Below, piece after piece: positions 22,801 through 33,459 of a stretch of DNA of 64,000 bases. The notes under the pieces were generated by a model. That model had not been told where the DNA came from. It made no database searches and saw only the letters and a program-made list of their open reading frames with translations. The first letter of the stretch is position 1; every line of letters starts with the position of its first letter. This DNA comes from Tolypocladium sp. Sup5 PDA-1 (lineage: Eukaryota; Ascomycota; Sordariomycetes; Hypocreales; Ophiocordycipitaceae). The stretch is taken from positions 1-64,000 of the forward strand of contig JPHH03000023.1 of the NCBI GenBank assembly GCA_000750105.3, written 5' to 3'. Made by a program: the position numbers and the translations under genes.

Positions 22801-24156
22801 CTGGGTCTGCGAGGATGACGCGGTATCGCGGTACTCTATCGCGCCCGCTTGTTTGTCGTCTCATTTCTTTGCCTTCTCCATTGTGGCAGATGTGGTTGGA
22901 TGTGGTGAAATCGTCGTGCCCCTTGCCAAACTACCTTTGTAAGCAACGCACAATGAAGGTGAATTCGGTCCCGAAGGATAAATCAGGAATTTATTCTAGC
23001 ACTTTTGAACACTGCTGACGTTTTTCATGCCATGCTACTAAGCATCGTTGACATAGCGTTGTTGGAACTTGGCACGCTGAACTAAAATCTCACGGCACAC
23101 CCGCCGGATGTCTGCCGAGAAGCGGCTGTATTAAGCACAACAGACACAACCCAAGGCCGAGTACAAGGGACGCGGCCTTGCAGTTCCCAGTTATATCGTG
23201 TCAGCCCGAGACGAGAGTCACAGCCTCCAGCCGCGCTTGACACTATGGCAACTAAATGTAAAGACACGGAGACTCACGAGAGGCGAGAGGGGTTCAAGAT
23301 GGCAAGGCTGGGGCATTGGTCCTGGCTCTGCGTCCCCGAACCCTCACCTCCACGTCGCTATTCATGACGTCTGGTCGTCGTTGCTATCAGTCGGTCATCG
23401 CCATCCGTTTCGTCGCCTCCATGATGCCTCCACGTGGCTTCCCATAATACTTGGTCGTCACCATTAGTCTTCCCATCACCATACTGCCTCCAGGTAATTT
23501 CTCTGTCGCAGTTCCAATCCCAGTCATGTTATGCTCAAGGACGCAAACGTAGTCTAAGAACATATTTTGCAATCATCCCCAGACGGCCCAGCCGACGTCG
23601 ATATCATCTGCGGGACCTATGCCATATGGGATCTACTAATGTCCATTACACCAGAAGAAGTCTAACGACCCTACGATAGTACGGTTAGAGGAGTTAGGCT
23701 ACAGATGAGACAGGGTATGTTAATATACTTGGAACCTAGACTCTACATATAGGGAATCTAAGTATGCCACCTCTATGCTTTTAATACATTAAGCGTGTCA
23801 TTAACCGTAAGCTATCGCCTTATTGGCCGAGTAAATGCCGCTTAAACTTCAATTTGGGAGCTCGGGTCGTATTTCTGGTTGTAGCTATAGTACTAACATA
23901 GTCGCTAATAACATAGTCGCTTTATATCAGCGCCTGGATTACGCTGTGGAAGAAGCAAGGCGTCTATTATACATCCGTACCACTCCATGCTTTACGGCCT
24001 CACACTCGCTTCTTCATCAAGCATGCGAGGTCCATCAACCGCACGCAGCCTTTGTTTCGACTCTTGACTACATGAACTGTCCACAACGGTCATCCTCTCT
24101 GCAGCGCCGCGGTCTTGTCCATGTCACTACTCTCCTCCACATGCAGACACTTTGCA
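22801..24156. other. AT-rich region with repeat copy 2
   Basis: No intact gene is seen. The second copy of the dispersed repeat (23796-24054) ends about 100 bases from the 3' end of the F-box gene. The rest is low-information sequence with short frames only. Confidence 0.4.
23796..24054 (+). repeat. Dispersed repeat, copy 2
   Basis: Direct-orientation counterpart of 19586-19814, about 4.2 kb away, with the shared blocks described for copy 1. It keeps more C and G at several positions where copy 1 has T or A (for example TTGGCCGAG against TTAACCGAG), so copy 1 appears the more mutated. Together the copies bracket the metalloprotease, the foldback element and the gene fragment. Confidence 0.75.
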
Positions 24157-26127
24157 TCAATCACCAGCCCGTAACGGATTCTCCATCACACCAGAGTCAC
24201 CAGCGACATATTTCTCCGCCAGCTGCACCAGAATCGCTCCCTTCTTGTTCATACTCGCAATCGGGTCGTTCGTAATGGTCTCCTGAGTCTCGCCGAATTC
24301 GCTCCCACTCAGGTTGCTGAACTTGACCTTGCATTTCCGCTGCCCGCTTGGCTTCGCCGGAGACACCCGGTCGCGGAGAATGTCGAGCGCGTCCGCCCAG
24401 CTCCCGTTCTTGGCCTGCATGCTGCGCAGGTGCAGGTCGTCCAGGTAAAGGTCCTCCAGAGTCCCGCGGCCCAACCCGCCGCAGAGCTTTTCCAGCTCGT
24501 CCTGGCTCAGCGAGGTGCTCGATATGTGCAGCTTCTTGATCCGTGGCCAGTTGGCCGTGCTGAGCACCGGGCCGAGGGGGTACCACTCTCGCCTGGCCGT
24601 CTGGCCGTCATGGGTGCCCAGCGCGTATATATCTAGACGGACGGCGCTGAGGGCCTGGCCGGAGAGCATGGCGGTGAGGTATTTATTCAGGCATGCGCGA
24701 TTGTCCGGTGCGATAGGCTCGTATCGAATGGGTAGGTAGTCAGCAATTATCGTGAATGAATCTAGCTCCTCGCAGGAGGCATTAAGTTGGCTCCACACTG
24801 GGGTCTGAGGATCCTCCTGGCTGTGGCACATCATGGAATAGTTAGTCGCAGGGAAACAGCCAACATCTAGATGTCGCAGATGCGCCCCGGCTCTATGCAG
24901 GGCAATGGGCAGATCTGACAGGATCCTCGCGGGCAGCAGCTCTGCTCCGCCATCCATCTCCTCGATCGTCTGCCAGTCATGGGGAATATGCATATATCGA
25001 ACGAGTTCTTCTTTGCTGTTCAGCACCAGCGTTGGATGGCGGTATGCATCAGGATAGCGGTCCATTGAGTCCTCAAATTGAACGGTCCCCGAGTGTGGCA
25101 TCCGTGCCATTGCTGCCGCAAGGCCGTTGACAAAGGTCCCCTCGGTGATGAGTCGGAACTGCTCCTCGTACTTCCTCCGATACTCCTCGTGGCCTCTCAA
25201 GAGAATTTGCTGATAGGCATCCCACTCCTCCGTCATGTTATCGTCATTGGTCGAGTTAATGTATCCGTTCCATGCTGCGCTGATTGTGCTAAAGTTGCCA
25301 ATCGCACGGCAAAAGCCATTCCTTTCTTCCCCTTCGTCGCAACCCTTGACAAGGAAGTGACACTGCGAGTCAAACTCGTCCAGACCATCTTCCCGGCTGT
25401 CACTGAACCGGACTACATCGTCTGCGAGCTCCTTTGGACGATACGCTAGCTCGACTCTGATGCCGTGTACGCCGAGAGCGAGATGCGGCCTCTTGGATAT
25501 TTTGTCTATACATTCGAGCGACGCTTGGTCGAGTGAGACTTGGAGGAAGGGGAATAGAAGCGGTGATGCAAGGTCGTTGAAGAGACGGCATACGAGGCGT
25601 GCGTTCTGGACGGCTCGTCTGCGTTTCTTGGCCCTGATGGGTCGGCAGCGCTCGTTCCAGTACAATTTCACGAGGCTTGATATGTCTGGTTCCTGAAAGT
25701 AATCAAAGATATCGCGGAGGATATCTAAGGGCAGATTGACGACTTTGAGGGGGCGAAGAGTGTCGCGCGAGAGGTCCATAACCCGAGACCAAAGTGCAGC
25801 ACGTCGCTCATGGATAGTTTGGACGGCTTGGACCTGGGCGTCGTCTCGGGGCTCAGCCTCTGCTTGCTGTGTGGGCTGCTGTCCCTCCTCGTCGGTGCCT
25901 TTCCTGTTGTCCTCTTCACCTTGTGGTTCGCCACGATCCTCGTCCTCGCTGTCTGGCTCTATGCCTATGTCGCCGTAGCCATCCTCATCTTTTTCGATCT
26001 CCGGCGGATTGACGAGCCGTTCCAAGACGTGGATACGGCGCAGTTGATGATACGCCTCCTCTAGCGGTAGAGGCTCAGCGTCGGGCCACTTGTGAGACGT
26101 CGAGTCGTGCATTGCGCCGGTCGCCAT
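24157..26127 (-). CDS. F-box-type protein, 656 aa
   Basis: A single exon from the ATG at 26127 to the TGA at 24157. Residues 1-110 are charged, with an acidic low-complexity stretch (EPDSEDEDRGEPQGEE). An F-box-like motif follows at about 131-195: NLPLDILRDIFDYF, a basic insert (RAKKRRRA), then ARLVCRLFNDLASPLLF. The remainder has leucine-rich, repeat-like segments (IKKLHISSTSLSQDELEKL, TLEDLYLDDLHL) as in fungal F-box/LRR-like proteins. Such proteins usually recruit targets to SCF ubiquitin ligases through Skp1; the target is unknown. Its 3' end is close to the dispersed repeat, so this may be a lineage-expanded, fast-evolving family member. Confidence 0.8.
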   Translation of the reverse strand: MATGAMHDSTSHKWPDAEPLPLEEAYHQLRRIHVLERLVNPPEIEKDEDGYGDIGIEPDSEDEDRGEPQGEEDNRKGTDEEGQQPTQQAEAEPRDDAQVQAVQTIHERRAALWSRVMDLSRDTLRPLKVVNLPLDILRDIFDYFQEPDISSLVKLYWNERCRPIRAKKRRRAVQNARLVCRLFNDLASPLLFPFLQVSLDQASLECIDKISKRPHLALGVHGIRVELAYRPKELADDVVRFSDSREDGLDEFDSQCHFLVKGCDEGEERNGFCRAIGNFSTISAAWNGYINSTNDDNMTEEWDAYQQILLRGHEEYRRKYEEQFRLITEGTFVNGLAAAMARMPHSGTVQFEDSMDRYPDAYRHPTLVLNSKEELVRYMHIPHDWQTIEEMDGGAELLPARILSDLPIALHRAGAHLRHLDVGCFPATNYSMMCHSQEDPQTPVWSQLNASCEELDSFTIIADYLPIRYEPIAPDNRACLNKYLTAMLSGQALSAVRLDIYALGTHDGQTARREWYPLGPVLSTANWPRIKKLHISSTSLSQDELEKLCGGLGRGTLEDLYLDDLHLRSMQAKNGSWADALDILRDRVSPAKPSGQRKCKVKFSNLSGSEFGETQETITNDPIASMNKKGAILVQLAEKYVAGDSGVMENPLRAGD

Positions 26128-26838
26128 GGCGCAGGGATCGACGTTGATGCAGGGCCGTTAAAGCAGTAGCTGAGGGGAAGACGCTCCGTGGGAGTCGACG
26201 TGCCACATTACCTACGTGCGGGGCTTTCTGCTGCTTGTACCGTGCTGCGCAAGGCAGCCTGCGACTTTAGGCTGCATGGAGGACCAAAAGGGAATGAATT
26301 ATAATAGATGATCCACGGTCACGCATGCCGAAGCTTCGTGGCCTACTTGCGGGAGGCGATGCAAGAGCATGATTTTTGAACTTGTGACTTGATTTCTCTG
26401 TCCACTCGTTTATGTACCGTATAGCAGTTCAGTGAGGCAGACTCTTTCACAATTTGGACCACAGCTTTGTGAATGGTCGGGTTCACCTAAACGGCCAGGT
26501 CCTGCGCCTTACCATCATGGCGGTGGAACGAAACCACTGACACCCTGGCTAAGTAGTAGACGGTTCAGAACCTAATAGCAACAGGCAACTTTACGGGTGG
26601 GCTTTTGAAACCCCAAAGAGCAACAGGCAGATTGACTGGTAAATGCGAGCCTCCAAAATAAGAAAAATCGGTCAACTATTTAGAGCGAAGGCAACTTGAC
26701 TGGTATACTTCAACCGGCAACAGAAAACACAATCGAGCATGATAGCGGGAGAGGCAGATGAAACCAGTAAATCTTAGGAACGGGAAGCGGAATCGGGCCG
26801 CTTGACTGGCCCGGCAAGTCCCACTAACCCTTCTAAGA

Positions 26839-27008
26839 AGGATCGCCTCTTTACAACTGCATTCGAGCGGCTTACTGCGGGCGGGAGCCCAGCCCTGACT
26901 TCGGTGTACGGATAAGACGGCCCTGGCTTCGGTTTGCATACTCGATTCGGTGCAAGGCGGACTTCTGTCGTCCCGAAAGGCCTCGGCCCTCTGGCCTGAC
27001 AGGCAATC
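26839..27008 (+). repeat. Direct repeat, copy A
   Basis: Shared with 27143-27281: AGGATCGC.TCTTT, GAGCGGCTTACTGCG, TTTGCATACTCGATTC, a GACGGACTTCT/GGCGGACTTCT block, CCCGAAA and TGACAGGCAATC. Copy A is longer by internal insertions, including a partial second copy of a CTTCGGT-containing phrase. Transitions (C/T, G/A) dominate the differences. Confidence 0.7.
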
Positions 27009-27142
27009 TGCTTATCGTCATCAGTCGCAACCACGCCTCCTTCTCGTCACTCATCTCGCACTCTATTCCTGGTTTGTATAGTAGCGAAAATTGGGGATGG
27101 TGTAGGCTTGCATTTTGTATATTAGTGCCTTGCCTGCTTAGG

Positions 27143-27281
27143 AGGATCGCGTCTTTGGACGGATGCAGACGAGCGGCTTACTGCGCTCAAGAGGCCAGCG
27201 CTGATTTCTTTTTTGCATACTCGATTCAGTGTAAGACGGACTTCTACGACCCCGAAAACCCCCAAGTCTGACAGGCAATCC
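27143..27281 (+). repeat. Direct repeat, copy B
   Basis: Counterpart of 26839-27008, about 300 bases downstream in the same orientation. It ends about 175 bases before the serine-protease ATG, so it lies in or next to that promoter. Confidence 0.7.
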
Positions 27282-27386
27282 GTAGTTGCACTCTAGCCTC
27301 TGGTATTTCGCGAAAAGTACGGAGTAGGAACAACGTACGGACTAGGGTTCCATCTCATATCAGGCCTGGATCGACCTGCGTCTTAA

Positions 27387-27393
27387 TATAAAA
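27387..27393 (+). promoter_or_regulatory. TATA box of the serine-protease gene
   Basis: A TATAAAA heptamer lies about 63 bases before the ATG at 27456, a typical distance for a short fungal leader. Confidence 0.6.
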
Positions 27394-27455
27394 GACACAA
27401 CTCCCGTCCCCAAGTCGTCTGTTTTCATCACCTAAAGACCATCTCCAGACCCTTT

Positions 27456-28226
27456 ATGCCTTGGAACAACCTTTCAGAAAAAATGATTTCATCCATAATT
27501 CTGCTCTCGGCAATTGCCCCTTCTGTTCTGGCCGGGGCTACCCAGTTCAACGGCATCCCGTCTGTGGGAGTTCTGTATGGCGGAGGCGCCAAGAAACACT
27601 ACTGCACTGCGAGCGTCATTGAAAGCAAGAACGGCAATGTGATCCTTACGGCCGCACATTGCATCAGTGGCTCAGGCAGCGGGATCAGATTCGCTCCGGG
27701 ATACCACGATGGCGAGGAACCCTACGGGTCTTATCCCGTCACAGCTGCCTATGTCCATCCGGACTGGAACAGCAACCACAACATCGACTATGATTTCGCC
27801 TTTCTCACCCTCGGTAAAGGCACTCACAATGGAAAATCAGTCAACGTTCAATCGGTTGTTGGGGGGAACAAACTGGTCACCACTGATGGTTACAAGAACA
27901 CCGTCGAAGTGGTGGGCTACAACGACAATGAGCAAAAGCCAGTGCAATGCCGTGTTGGCACTTATGAAGCGGAGGCTGGACAGCTTGGCTTCAATTGCGG
28001 TCCGTTCAGTGGCGGCACGAGCGGGTCCCCATGGATTGCCAACTACAACGCCAACACCAAACACGGAAATGTGATTGGAAACATTGGAGGATGGCATACC
28101 GGGGGGTGCAAGTCTAGCACTTCATACTCGTCCAAGTATGGATCTGGCACGCTCTCAGTCTACAACCGGGCCAACGAAGGAAGCCATGGAGACAGCGTTC
28201 GGGGTGGGGCCGGAAGCGGTTGCTAA
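27456..28226 (+). CDS. Secreted V8/trypsin-like serine protease
   Basis: One exon, 256 aa from the ATG at 27456; a second ATG at 27483 has a better context (A at -3) and would give 247 aa with a clean signal peptide (ISSIILLSAIAPSVLA, cleaved about at Gly27 of the long form). The catalytic triad of the chymotrypsin fold is visible: His68 in LTAAHC, Asp113 in IDYDFAFL and Ser189 in GGTSGSPW. The GTSGSP form resembles glutamyl-endopeptidase (V8) and bacterial-type S1 enzymes rather than the animal GDSGGP. Four cysteines (50, 69, 165, 181) can pair. It is likely an extracellular nutrient- or host-degrading protease. No introns and a repeat-rich upstream region leave open a horizontal origin. Confidence 0.88.
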   Translation: MPWNNLSEKMISSIILLSAIAPSVLAGATQFNGIPSVGVLYGGGAKKHYCTASVIESKNGNVILTAAHCISGSGSGIRFAPGYHDGEEPYGSYPVTAAYVHPDWNSNHNIDYDFAFLTLGKGTHNGKSVNVQSVVGGNKLVTTDGYKNTVEVVGYNDNEQKPVQCRVGTYEAEAGQLGFNCGPFSGGTSGSPWIANYNANTKHGNVIGNIGGWHTGGCKSSTSYSSKYGSGTLSVYNRANEGSHGDSVRGGAGSGC

Positions 28227-28863
28227 ATAACGAACACTGTGAAAGGGCAATTAACTAGAACCGTTTTCCATTTCTATTTGATTTCGTCCTTGTCCCTGCT
28301 CTCCAAAAGTTGTATACAGATATAAGAAATAGAACAGCGGGTTGAGAGACATCTATGAAAGCTGTGCACTTAAACGGCCGAGACTGATGGACCAACTGCG
28401 AGTTATGAATGTCTCGTTTGATGCTCACGAGGCAACACTGGATCTGACGATAGAGGTTGCCTGGCTGTCCACGGCGAACAAGTTGACTGCACTCGGCGCC
28501 AAAGCACCAGGAGAGGGTAAATTCCTCCCAATTGTGCAACCGAGCGTTCAGCTTGAGGACTTCAAGTCACTACCCCGCCGACTTGGCTCATTGGACGAAG
28601 ATGAATTGCCGAGGACGTGGTCATCCGTTGAACCAGGCCCCTTGCTCGGCCCTAGGCCCTAAAGTTGGTCCCTTTCTCACGGTAAAAGTTCCCGAGGGGT
28701 GGTCTCGCGTCGAGGCTGCAAGGATCTTGAATAGGCGCAAGCAGGCTTTGGCCTGCTCACGCCCGAGCTACCGCGGGTCATGCGAGAGCTCTTCGTCGAA
28801 CACAACAAACCCGTGCGGCCAGACTCGATCCGAGAATCCCAGCGTGATGCCCGCAACCACCCC
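28227..28863. other. Intergenic gap between convergent genes
   Basis: This gap lies between the stop of the serine protease and the stop of the 2EXR-like gene on the other strand. Short frames only; it presumably holds both 3' ends. Confidence 0.4.
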
Positions 28864-30003
28864 TTAATCAATGCTTCCTTCGCCCGCCTCCCCCGCCGCC
28901 TCCCCGCCAAATACCTCCAGGCACTCCTCCAGCAATCCGGTCTCGCTCAGCAGCCGCTGCTGCATCTCGCCAGGCCGCTCGAGCGACAGCCCAGCCTCCT
29001 GCCTCCGCTTCGTCGCCTCGACAATCCACTGCGCGTTGTTCCTCCTCCAGCTGTCGAGAGCGTAAGGCCCAAAGCCCTCCCGAAAGGGGGCCTGCGACAG
29101 AAGCGCCGCCAGGTCCCTCTTCGCGCGGCTCTCGCCGTTCACTCTGACTTCTATCTCGCCAATGCGCTCGTACAAGACGCATCCGTATCTGAAGATGTTG
29201 TGATCGACGTCCAGAAGCATTTCGATCCCCGTTTCAATAAACCTTGCCAGCAGAATTGCCGCCAGGAGCCCTTCGTCGGCGTCTTCGGGCATCAGGCTGC
29301 GCCCGCTGTGGTCAATGCACTTGAGAGGCTCGGACCATAGAATGCGATCGATCAGGCTAAAGGACGGTGGGTATGCAGTGTGAACTATTCCAGGCTCAGT
29401 CGCCGAAAGGACGTTGATGACGAGCTTGCGTATCGTCATGCCTGGACCGTGGTTGCTCTCCTCCTCCTCCTCGCCCTGCCGAGGACGCGGTCCGCATTCG
29501 AGGAATATCCTCAGCATATGATAGAACAGCCAGACAACGCCGGAAGGTCCGCCGTCTCCTCCAAAGAACGGGGCATTCCGGCGTTCGTCTGGAGTCTCAA
29601 GCTCGGAAGGACAGTGGAAGATGCGGACGGTCGTATAAATAGTGCCAACGTTCTCGGTGAGAAACGGGATGCAGGTCCAGGTCGGCCAGATGCTACCGTC
29701 GTTGAGGTACATAAGATCCAGATGGTAGTCGGGCAGTCGCATGGCTTTGCGTTCCATCGCCTTCGTCACTTCACTGTAAAGCTGCCGGTTGACGAGGCGT
29801 AGCGACGCAGACGGGCTCGCTGGGAGCTTCTCGAACCGCACGCGGCTGCCCTTGAACCACACCCCGGAGACTCTTCTCGACATTGTATATCGATCACCCT
29901 TGCGAAGTTCAGCTGGGGAAGCCGGGGGATCTCGCCGCGCGTGAAGCGCGTAGGTCCAGATCATGTCGCGAAGCTCTCGCGGCACACCCAGGATCGATGC
30001 CAT
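28864..30003 (-). CDS. 2EXR/F-box-like protein of unknown function, 379 aa
   Basis: A single exon from the ATG at 30003 (longer in-frame starts upstream are not ATG) to TAA at 28864. The N-terminus LGVPRELRDMIWTYALHARR is the classic opening of the fungal 2EXR/F-box-like family, followed by LRLVNRQLYSEVTKAMER. The rest is alpha/beta with an acidic run (EEEEES) in the middle and a charged C-terminal helix. This family is greatly expanded in filamentous ascomycetes and mostly uncharacterised; a protein-interaction role is usual but unproven. The distance to the Zn2Cys6 regulator 1 stop is under 300 bases. Confidence 0.8.
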   Translation of the reverse strand: MASILGVPRELRDMIWTYALHARRDPPASPAELRKGDRYTMSRRVSGVWFKGSRVRFEKLPASPSASLRLVNRQLYSEVTKAMERKAMRLPDYHLDLMYLNDGSIWPTWTCIPFLTENVGTIYTTVRIFHCPSELETPDERRNAPFFGGDGGPSGVVWLFYHMLRIFLECGPRPRQGEEEEESNHGPGMTIRKLVINVLSATEPGIVHTAYPPSFSLIDRILWSEPLKCIDHSGRSLMPEDADEGLLAAILLARFIETGIEMLLDVDHNIFRYGCVLYERIGEIEVRVNGESRAKRDLAALLSQAPFREGFGPYALDSWRRNNAQWIVEATKRRQEAGLSLERPGEMQQRLLSETGLLEECLEVFGGEAAGEAGEGSID

Positions 30004-30290
30004 CTTGACGATTGCCGTAGCTCGCCGGCACAAGAAGTTGGCAAGATTTGTTTCCTTTGCAAGTGGGAAGAGAGACGGTAAAGGTGTTCCGGGTCGGGGC
30101 CACGAAGGGGTTTTATATGTTTACCGGATCACTCGCCCGCTCTGACTGCATGTAAGTTTGAAGTTTCTGCGGTTTAACGTTTGTGGCGCAAATAAGCCGC
30201 AGGGTCGCTCCCAGCAGAGAGACTTCTGCCTAGGTACAAAGTATATCATGGCTTTATGGATCATATCTCTGGGTTTTGTCCGTAGCCTCA

Positions 30291-32623
30291 TCACAGGTAG
30301 TGCGCGAGATCGATGCCCCCTCCGGCCTCGAGCAGCGGAAACAGATTCAGCGCCGAGCCCGCGTCCCCGTCGTTTCCCAGGCTCCCGCCCCAGTAGCTCG
30401 CGTCGGGCGTCTGCAGCAAGCTCTCCGTCAGCCCCAGGAACGCCGAGTCAATGTCCCCCAGCCGGCCGGGCGACGACGCCATGCCCTGCATGCCCTGGTG
30501 CTGCAGGAACGAGCGGTCCATGAGGTGAGGCTCCCTGTTCCTGTTGCTGCTGCCGCCGTTGTTGCCCGTGGCCGGCGCGGGACTCCTCGCCTGGATAGAG
30601 GACATGTCCCTCGGCGAGCCGGCCAGCGAGCGCGCCTCGGACGGCATCAGGCCGAAGAGCTGGCTCGAGTTTTCGGTCCGCCGCAGGCGCTCCTGGAGCT
30701 CCCGCCTCTCGAGGTACTCGAGCGCGGTGGTGAGGAGGGACTGCGCGATGAGCGAGTACTGCGTGGCGTGGCCGTCGGTCTTGGAGAAGTGGTCGAGGGC
30801 TTGGATGGACATGCGGCTGTACTTTTCCAGGATGCGCCCGAAGCCGCCGAGGAGGCCGACGCCGAGGACGAGGGACGAGGCAAAGAGCCAGGATCTAAAA
30901 CACCCATCAGACTGTATCAGACTTTCGGGTGGCCAGGTGGGACTTACACTATCAGAGGCACTCGGCCGTTTAGGATGCCCCTGTCTACCAAGTCCAAGAT
31001 GGGGTCAACCATCAGACTCGCGGCATCTATACACGCATCCGCCAGCTTGGACTTGCCAGACGTCAACGCCGACCTGCTGCCCGCGCTCGCCGGGCTATCC
31101 GACAACCGCCGGCACAGCTCGTACATGAGAAACGGCCGCGACACGAGCATCACGGCGTAGTAGTACGACGACAGCACCTGGCACGCGCCAATGACCTGCG
31201 CGTCGTCGCCGCTCCGGCCACCGCCGCCCGGCGGCCGCGCCATCATGTCCTTGAGCTGCTGCAGCCAGCGGACGGACCAGTCGCGCAGCTGGAGCGAGAT
31301 GCCCTCGGTCAGCTGCAGCGAGATCTTGCGCCGCGAGTAAATCTCCACCACCACGCCCTCGGTGATGAGCAGGATCTGCGCCGACGCGTTGAGCAGGTCC
31401 ATGGCCTCGCCGCCGTCGGCGCCGACGCTCCGGTAGGGCACCGTGCAGTCCACGTCGGACGTGGCCGGCGGCCGCCCCATGGAGATGCTGAGGAAGAGGT
31501 CCACGACGCGCAGGCTCTTCCACAGCCGGTCGCGCTGCCGGTGCGCGTCGTGGCCGAACCGCGCGTTCACCTCGGTGCGGTGCACGCCGATGGAGTAGGC
31601 CGCGCGCACGGAGATGCCGAAGAAGAGGAACGCGCCGTTGATCTGGCACGAGCAGAGCATGTAGACGGTGATGAGGGCAAACGCCTGCACGGTGCCGACG
31701 CTCAGGTTGCCGCTCAGCGTGGCGTAGGCCCGGTCGCGCGCGTACTCGAAATACTCGCGCGAGAGCTCCTCGTCGTCCATCAGCCGGCCGATGGCCAGCA
31801 CGAGGTAGTTGACGACGGACGCGACATCGTCCGTCTTGTGGTGGTCCAGGTTCGCCCACAGCAAGAGGTCGTCGAGCAGCTTGCCGTTGTCGAACAGGTC
31901 GACCAGGCTCGTCGTCACGGAGAGGTAGGCCGCGACGGCGCCGGCAATGTCCACGGGCCGCACCCGGGGCGGCAGGCCGTGGTGGTGCTGGCCGCGTTCC
32001 CGGTTGGAGTAGCCAGCCGGCGCATTCTCGAGCACCGAGTACCGGCTCGACTCGGGGGCAAAGGCGTTTTGCCCGACGCGGCTCGTCACGAGCTGGCGTA
32101 CGGACTGGAAGAATGATAGGGGCGCGCAGTCGCCGATGAAGATGAGCTTGCCGTGCGCGTCGCAGAGCAGCCGGGCCTCCCGCGGCACCTCGGTGTCGTC
32201 CTCGGCCGCGGACGGCTCCACGGACTGCGTCTGCGCGGGAGCCCCAGCACTCCCGGTCCCGGTCCCGGCTCCGGACGCCGAGTTCGGCGTCGTCGCCGTC
32301 GCTACCCCCGACGAATCGTCTCCGCTGCGAAGAAGCTCCGGCGCCGCCGTCCCCGAGCCCCGGGTCCCGGATGCCGGAAGCGCCGGCTGCGCTGATCGCG
32401 GAAGCCGCCTCTGCGGCCTGCGCCGGCGCTGCGGCGAGTAGTGGCACGCATGAGGCCGCTGGCGTCCCGCGCAGTATCCGCAGGGCAGCTTGCCGTCGCA
32501 CTTGACCTTGCGGGCCTTGCAGCCGTCGCAGGCGTTGGCGATGCGGCTGCGGATGTAACGGGACAGCGACTGCGACTCTGCTGCTTCCTGTGCCTTGTCA
32601 CTGGCTCCGGCGGAGTCGTCCAT
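30291..32623 (-). CDS. Zn2Cys6 transcription factor 1
   Basis: Exons 32623-30948 and 30894-30291 (53-nt intron) encode 759 aa. The binuclear zinc cluster is near the N-terminus: Cys32, 35, 42, 48, 51 and 60 (NACDGCKARKVKCDGKLPCG). A basic Arg/Pro stretch and a Ser/Pro/Thr-rich linker follow. The middle region is the fungal-specific transcription factor (MHR) domain, with the SVGTVQAFALITVYMLCSCQ and GVHRTEVNARFG helices. The C-terminus is Ser/Gly/Asn-rich, ending in an acidic-hydrophobic tail that may activate. It would bind CGG-type half-sites in the nucleus. No target can be named from the sequence; the neighbours (a 2EXR-like gene and a kinesin) do not suggest a cluster. Confidence 0.9.
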
Positions 32624-33459
32624 TGGAGTGGTTGGCCACGGCTTCGGATGTCTCTGTTGTGCGCAGGGTCACCAGTAATAAGTTGATATGCCTTGCAGTG
32701 TGACGGTGAGAAGAAGTCGTCGGAAGCACTGTGGCGCGGATGCTGGCCTCTCGCGGATCCCAGCCGGTCCGTCCCACTCCGTCCCGTCCCTTTCGGAAGT
32801 CGTCGGAAGAGCCGGCGACTATTCGTACAGCAACACACAGCACTCTCGGCGACTCGGCAACAAGGGCGACGTAATGGAATTCCAGAAATAAAACGGCATA
32901 GCAATATGCTCCCCAGAGCAGCAGGCCGTGCTTTCAAGTTGCCGTGTCGCCGTTCGCCATCTTTGCCTTCTCTGCCGGTTCCGGAGGCATCCATCAAAGA
33001 ATTGACATTCCCGTAGACCGTCATGTATACCTCCAGCCTAATGTCGACAACGACGTAAAGGAATCGCAGAAATATGAACATGGGAAGCACCCCGTATGGG
33101 AGGCATCTGTCCGCGGTTGAAGCTGGAAGCAGTCCAGGGCTTCCTTCTCATCAGAGAGAAGTCTCGAGCCAGAAGCAGTCGTATCGCGAGCCATCCAGTC
33201 CAGTCAGCTTGGCATCACAAGACAAGACACCACGCAGCCGTAACGATCCATCATGAATACATTCATCTAACAAGTGCCTCCCCCAATTACTATGTATACA
33301 CCACTCACTCGCACATCCGCACAGAATCCTATGCAAAGCCCTTCAACGCCGGTAAACCCCCCTTGAAACACCATCGTCCAGCACATCGGCCGGGGGGAAT
33401 ATATGCAAGTACAATAAAGACAAGAAAGTCTCAAGCTTTCATCATCCAGCCAGCCGGGC
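32624..33459. other. Promoter of regulator 1 and 3' flank of kinesin
   Basis: No gene is recognisable in these 836 bases. The right part is presumably kinesin 3' untranslated sequence and the left part the regulator promoter. Confidence 0.4.

Larger units (their letters stand above)
26128..27455. other. Intergenic region with direct repeats
   Basis: It holds two diverged direct repeats (26839-27008 and 27143-27281) and, before them, several scattered copies of a short ACTTGACTGGTA-like motif between about 26600 and 26820. The 3' end carries the serine-protease promoter. No gene is supported. Confidence 0.45.

Noticed and set aside
27456..30003. Protease plus 2EXR gene as part of a secondary-metabolite cluster
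   Set aside because: No synthase, synthetase, transporter or tailoring enzymes occur nearby.
31095..32501. 468-aa minus-strand frame inside regulator 1
   Set aside because: Shifted-frame shadow, Arg/Ala-rich, no zinc cluster.
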